DNA of 64,000 nt. Origin: Fen-1298 sp050015675. Lineage in GTDB: Bacteria > Bacteroidota > Ignavibacteria > UBA10030. Every line of letters starts with the position of its first letter. Positions within the stretch are counted from its first letter, which is position 1. The position numbers and the translations under genes are program-made. Shown here in pieces: positions 62,188-64,000 of this stretch. The notes under the pieces are model-generated. The model was not told where the DNA came from and did not search any database. It saw only the letters and a program-made list of their open reading frames with translations. The DNA lies in assembly GCA_050015675.1 (NCBI GenBank), contig JBEKAY010000008.1, positions 1-64,000 of the forward strand, given 5' to 3'.

Positions 62188-63314
62188 GCAAACTTTCTGA
62201 AAAAGCCAAGCGGGCCGATAAGTGAATTGTAAAGAACGTATAATGCTTCCATCAGAAAAAATGAACGGCGGAAATTATGCGCATCAAATGTATGATGAGA
62301 ATATTTGAACAAAAGAACGTCGCTTAATACTTTTGAACAACATGCTGCGATTAGCACGGGCAGAGATACGATACTCATCATGAACAGAATAGGAGAGATC
62401 AAGAGCAATAAATTTGATGAATGATACGAGAAAAAAAACAGCATCATCGGTAAAGTAAAGAATTTAGCGGCTGAGAAATGCCGTTTACGCTGCTCTACAA
62501 ACGACCAAAAGTTAATTGGTGGGACAGTCGGAACAAAGCTCCCCTGTGTTTTTACATAATGAATCTTCCAGTCTGTCTGCCTGCGCACAAGCTGTAAAAA
62601 CAGATCATCATCACCGCTAATAGACATTTTAATTTTCTCGAATCCATTCACTTCATCATAGACTTTTCGTCTGTACGCAAGATTCCGTCCTGTGCAGAGC
62701 CATCCGATGTTCCAACCAATCGAGCCAGCCGCCCAAATTGCAGCACGAAATTCTTCGTAACCGATGAATTTGAAGAATAACGAAGTGAAGAATCCAGACG
62801 TAGTTGTCTGAGTATTGGGAATTTGATACGGTGAATAGCCAGCCACAAGCCCCACATCCGATTGAAAGGATTTGACCAATTCTTCAATCCACTCAGAAGC
62901 AGGAAAGCAATCTGCATCCGTAAAGCAGATAATTTCACCTTTGCTTACTTCGATACCGGCCTGGAGAGCATTTTTTTTTGAGGGCATATCACCTTGAGGA
63001 CTTGTGATATCGATGCGCGTGATATTGGAATATTCTTTCTGGAAATCGGCAACCAATAGAGCGGTTTTATCTGTGGAACGATCATTTATAATAATAATTT
63101 CGCAGCGCGAGTACGTTTGATGAGTCAGGCACTGAAGAAGCTGACAAATATTCTTTTCTTCATTACGAGCCGCCACGATGATAGAGACAAAAGGTTGTTC
63201 ATTGCTTATTGAGTCGTCCAATCGCTTTAAACCTATTATCAAACCAAAATGGACGAGCAGATAGAAAGCAGTCGCAAGGAAGAGAACAAAATTAATAATA
63301 ATTGAAATTTCCAT
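62172..63314 (-). CDS. Membrane glycosyltransferase family 2 (copy 1 of the operon)
   Basis: The protein is 380 residues from ATG 63314; the frame runs up to a TTG at 63359 that would add 15 unlikely residues. An N-terminal membrane helix is followed by VSIIVAARNEEKNICQLLQC, EIIIINDRSTDKT, the DADC site, GDDDLFLQL and a QRKRHF motif in place of QxxRW. C-terminal membrane helices follow. It opens a six-gene unit joined by overlaps. The divergent uridine kinase gene lies about 150 bases upstream, and promoters for both must be in 63315-63462. Confidence 0.88.
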   Translation of the reverse strand: MEISIIINFVLFLATAFYLLVHFGLIIGLKRLDDSISNEQPFVSIIVAARNEEKNICQLLQCLTHQTYSRCEIIIINDRSTDKTALLVADFQKEYSNITRIDITSPQGDMPSKKNALQAGIEVSKGEIICFTDADCFPASEWIEELVKSFQSDVGLVAGYSPYQIPNTQTTTSGFFTSLFFKFIGYEEFRAAIWAAGSIGWNIGWLCTGRNLAYRRKVYDEVNGFEKIKMSISGDDDLFLQLVRRQTDWKIHYVKTQGSFVPTVPPINFWSFVEQRKRHFSAAKFFTLPMMLFFFSYHSSNLLLLISPILFMMSIVSLPVLIAACCSKVLSDVLLFKYSHHTFDAHNFRRSFFLMEALYVLYNSLIGPLGFFRKFAWKQS

Positions 63315-63462
63315 CACATGAGTATAATCGGAAATAATGGCTTCTGATGCAACGTCCAAGGCACGCTTAATAAACCGCTATAAATTATATTAGTGCAATT
63401 GGAAATCGTAAATCTTCCACATATATTGGGACAAATTATTCCACCATCGTGAAGAAAAATAA

Positions 63463-64000
63463 ATGAAACCACTTGTCATTGGATTAGCAGGCGGCACCGG
63501 TTCTGGAAAGACTTCGGTTGCAAATAAAATTTTGGATCGTTTCGATAAAAATCATATCGTGGTTCTTCAACACGATTCGTACTATAAAGATCTTGAAAAA
63601 TTTGGAGGGCTTACTCCGAATAAAATCAATTTCGATCACCCGGACTCCCTTGAAACGGATATCTTAATCCAACACATCGGGCAGCTCTGCGAAGGGAAGA
63701 CTATTTATCAACCAATTTATGATTTTGCTACAAACCGCCGAATGGTTGAGACTCAGCAAATTGCACCTAAAGACATCATCATCATAGATGGTATTTTGAT
63801 TTTTGTTGAAAAACGATTGCGCGAGCTGATGGATATAAAAATATTTATCGATACCGATGCTGATGAACGCTTGATTCGAAGAATACGCCGTGATATTCTT
63901 GAGCGCGGGCGTTCTGTGGAAACGGTGATGAACCAATATCTCAGCACAGTGAAACCGATGCATCTTGAATTTGTTGAACCGAGCAAGCACTGGGCAGATA
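63463..64000 (+). CDS. udk: Uridine kinase (partial, runs off the right edge)
   Basis: Udk phosphorylates uridine and cytidine in pyrimidine salvage. The 179 visible codons begin MKPLVIGLAGGTGSGKTS, with the P-loop at residues 10-17. The family's DSYYKDL, NFDHPDSLETDIL, YDFATNRR and IIIDGILIF elements follow in order, and then TDADERLIRRIRRDILERGR. The enzyme is normally about 205-215 residues, so only the last few dozen are missing. The ATG is preceded by GAAGAAAAATAA, a weak ribosome site. Confidence 0.96.
   Translation, partial: MKPLVIGLAGGTGSGKTSVANKILDRFDKNHIVVLQHDSYYKDLEKFGGLTPNKINFDHPDSLETDILIQHIGQLCEGKTIYQPIYDFATNRRMVETQQIAPKDIIIIDGILIFVEKRLRELMDIKIFIDTDADERLIRRIRRDILERGRSVETVMNQYLSTVKPMHLEFVEPSKHWAD

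Noticed and set aside
63664..63990. Minus-strand frame of 108 codons within the uridine kinase gene
   Set aside because: The plus strand reads as a full set of Udk motifs; the antisense frame has none.

Overview
The window comes from a bacterium of the Bacteroidota/Chlorobi (FCB) group. An uncultured Ignavibacteria-like lineage fits best. The evidence is a type IX secretion sortase gene (porU) next to porV, several proteins ending in a T9SS/FlgD-like sorting domain, several PorV/PorQ-type outer-membrane proteins, and a glgA gene followed by a DUF4270-like lipoprotein. Base composition looks moderately AT-rich. Some genes have Shine-Dalgarno motifs and others have none. No rRNA, tRNA, CRISPR array or insertion sequence was seen.

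Region 1 (1-9769, minus strand) reads glgA, DUF4270-like lipoprotein, outer-membrane protein, then glyA, tatC and the first codons of a probable polyprenyl synthase. Between the outer-membrane protein and glyA lies an AT-rich four-gene island: rpiA, a small membrane protein, a guanylate-kinase/Nudix fusion and an IDI-like Nudix protein. It starts 24 bases after a 22-codon stub that reads as the N-terminus of RpiB. The island therefore seems to have replaced rpiB and brought RpiA with it.

Region 2 (9770-22800, plus strand) opens with a promoter, a rod-shaped putative structured RNA and an intrinsic terminator that abuts the porU start codon. Next come porU, porV, a T9SS cargo protein whose M6 metalloprotease active site has been lost, a large MA-type peptidase/propeller/barrel protein and a DUF5683-like protein.

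Region 3 (22968-28818, plus strand) is a nucleotide-sugar block: HIT hydrolase, ugd, gmd, a four-helix-bundle (S23/IVP-like) gene, GDP-fucose synthase and a UDP-xylose synthase-like enzyme. The gaps between these genes hold degenerate arrays of 7-bp units. Arrays before genes read on the plus strand and arrays after genes read on the minus strand. The four-helix-bundle gene sits between one such inverted pair. This is the most unusual structure in the window.

Region 4 (29008-50240) holds a glycosyltransferase, a Wzi-like outer-membrane protein, an ECF sigma/anti-sigma/periplasmic-protein trio, then housekeeping genes (ppx, prmA, a PBP4-type peptidase, secA, glnB, era, a DMT transporter, uvrC). 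It ends with an MsbA-like ABC exporter, two GT9 enzymes and an O-antigen ligase-like protein.

Region 5 (50230-63314, minus strand) contains a glycosyltransferase, then a four-gene overlapping cluster of two PorV-like proteins, a BNR-repeat T9SS protein and a lipoprotein. These are followed by an M50 site-2 protease and a six-gene overlapping operon of three GT2 enzymes, a flippase-like protein, a NodB deacetylase and a PHP metallohydrolase. A divergent uridine kinase gene runs off the right edge. Overall the window is dominated by cell-envelope construction: T9SS, nucleotide sugars, and surface glycan assembly and export.
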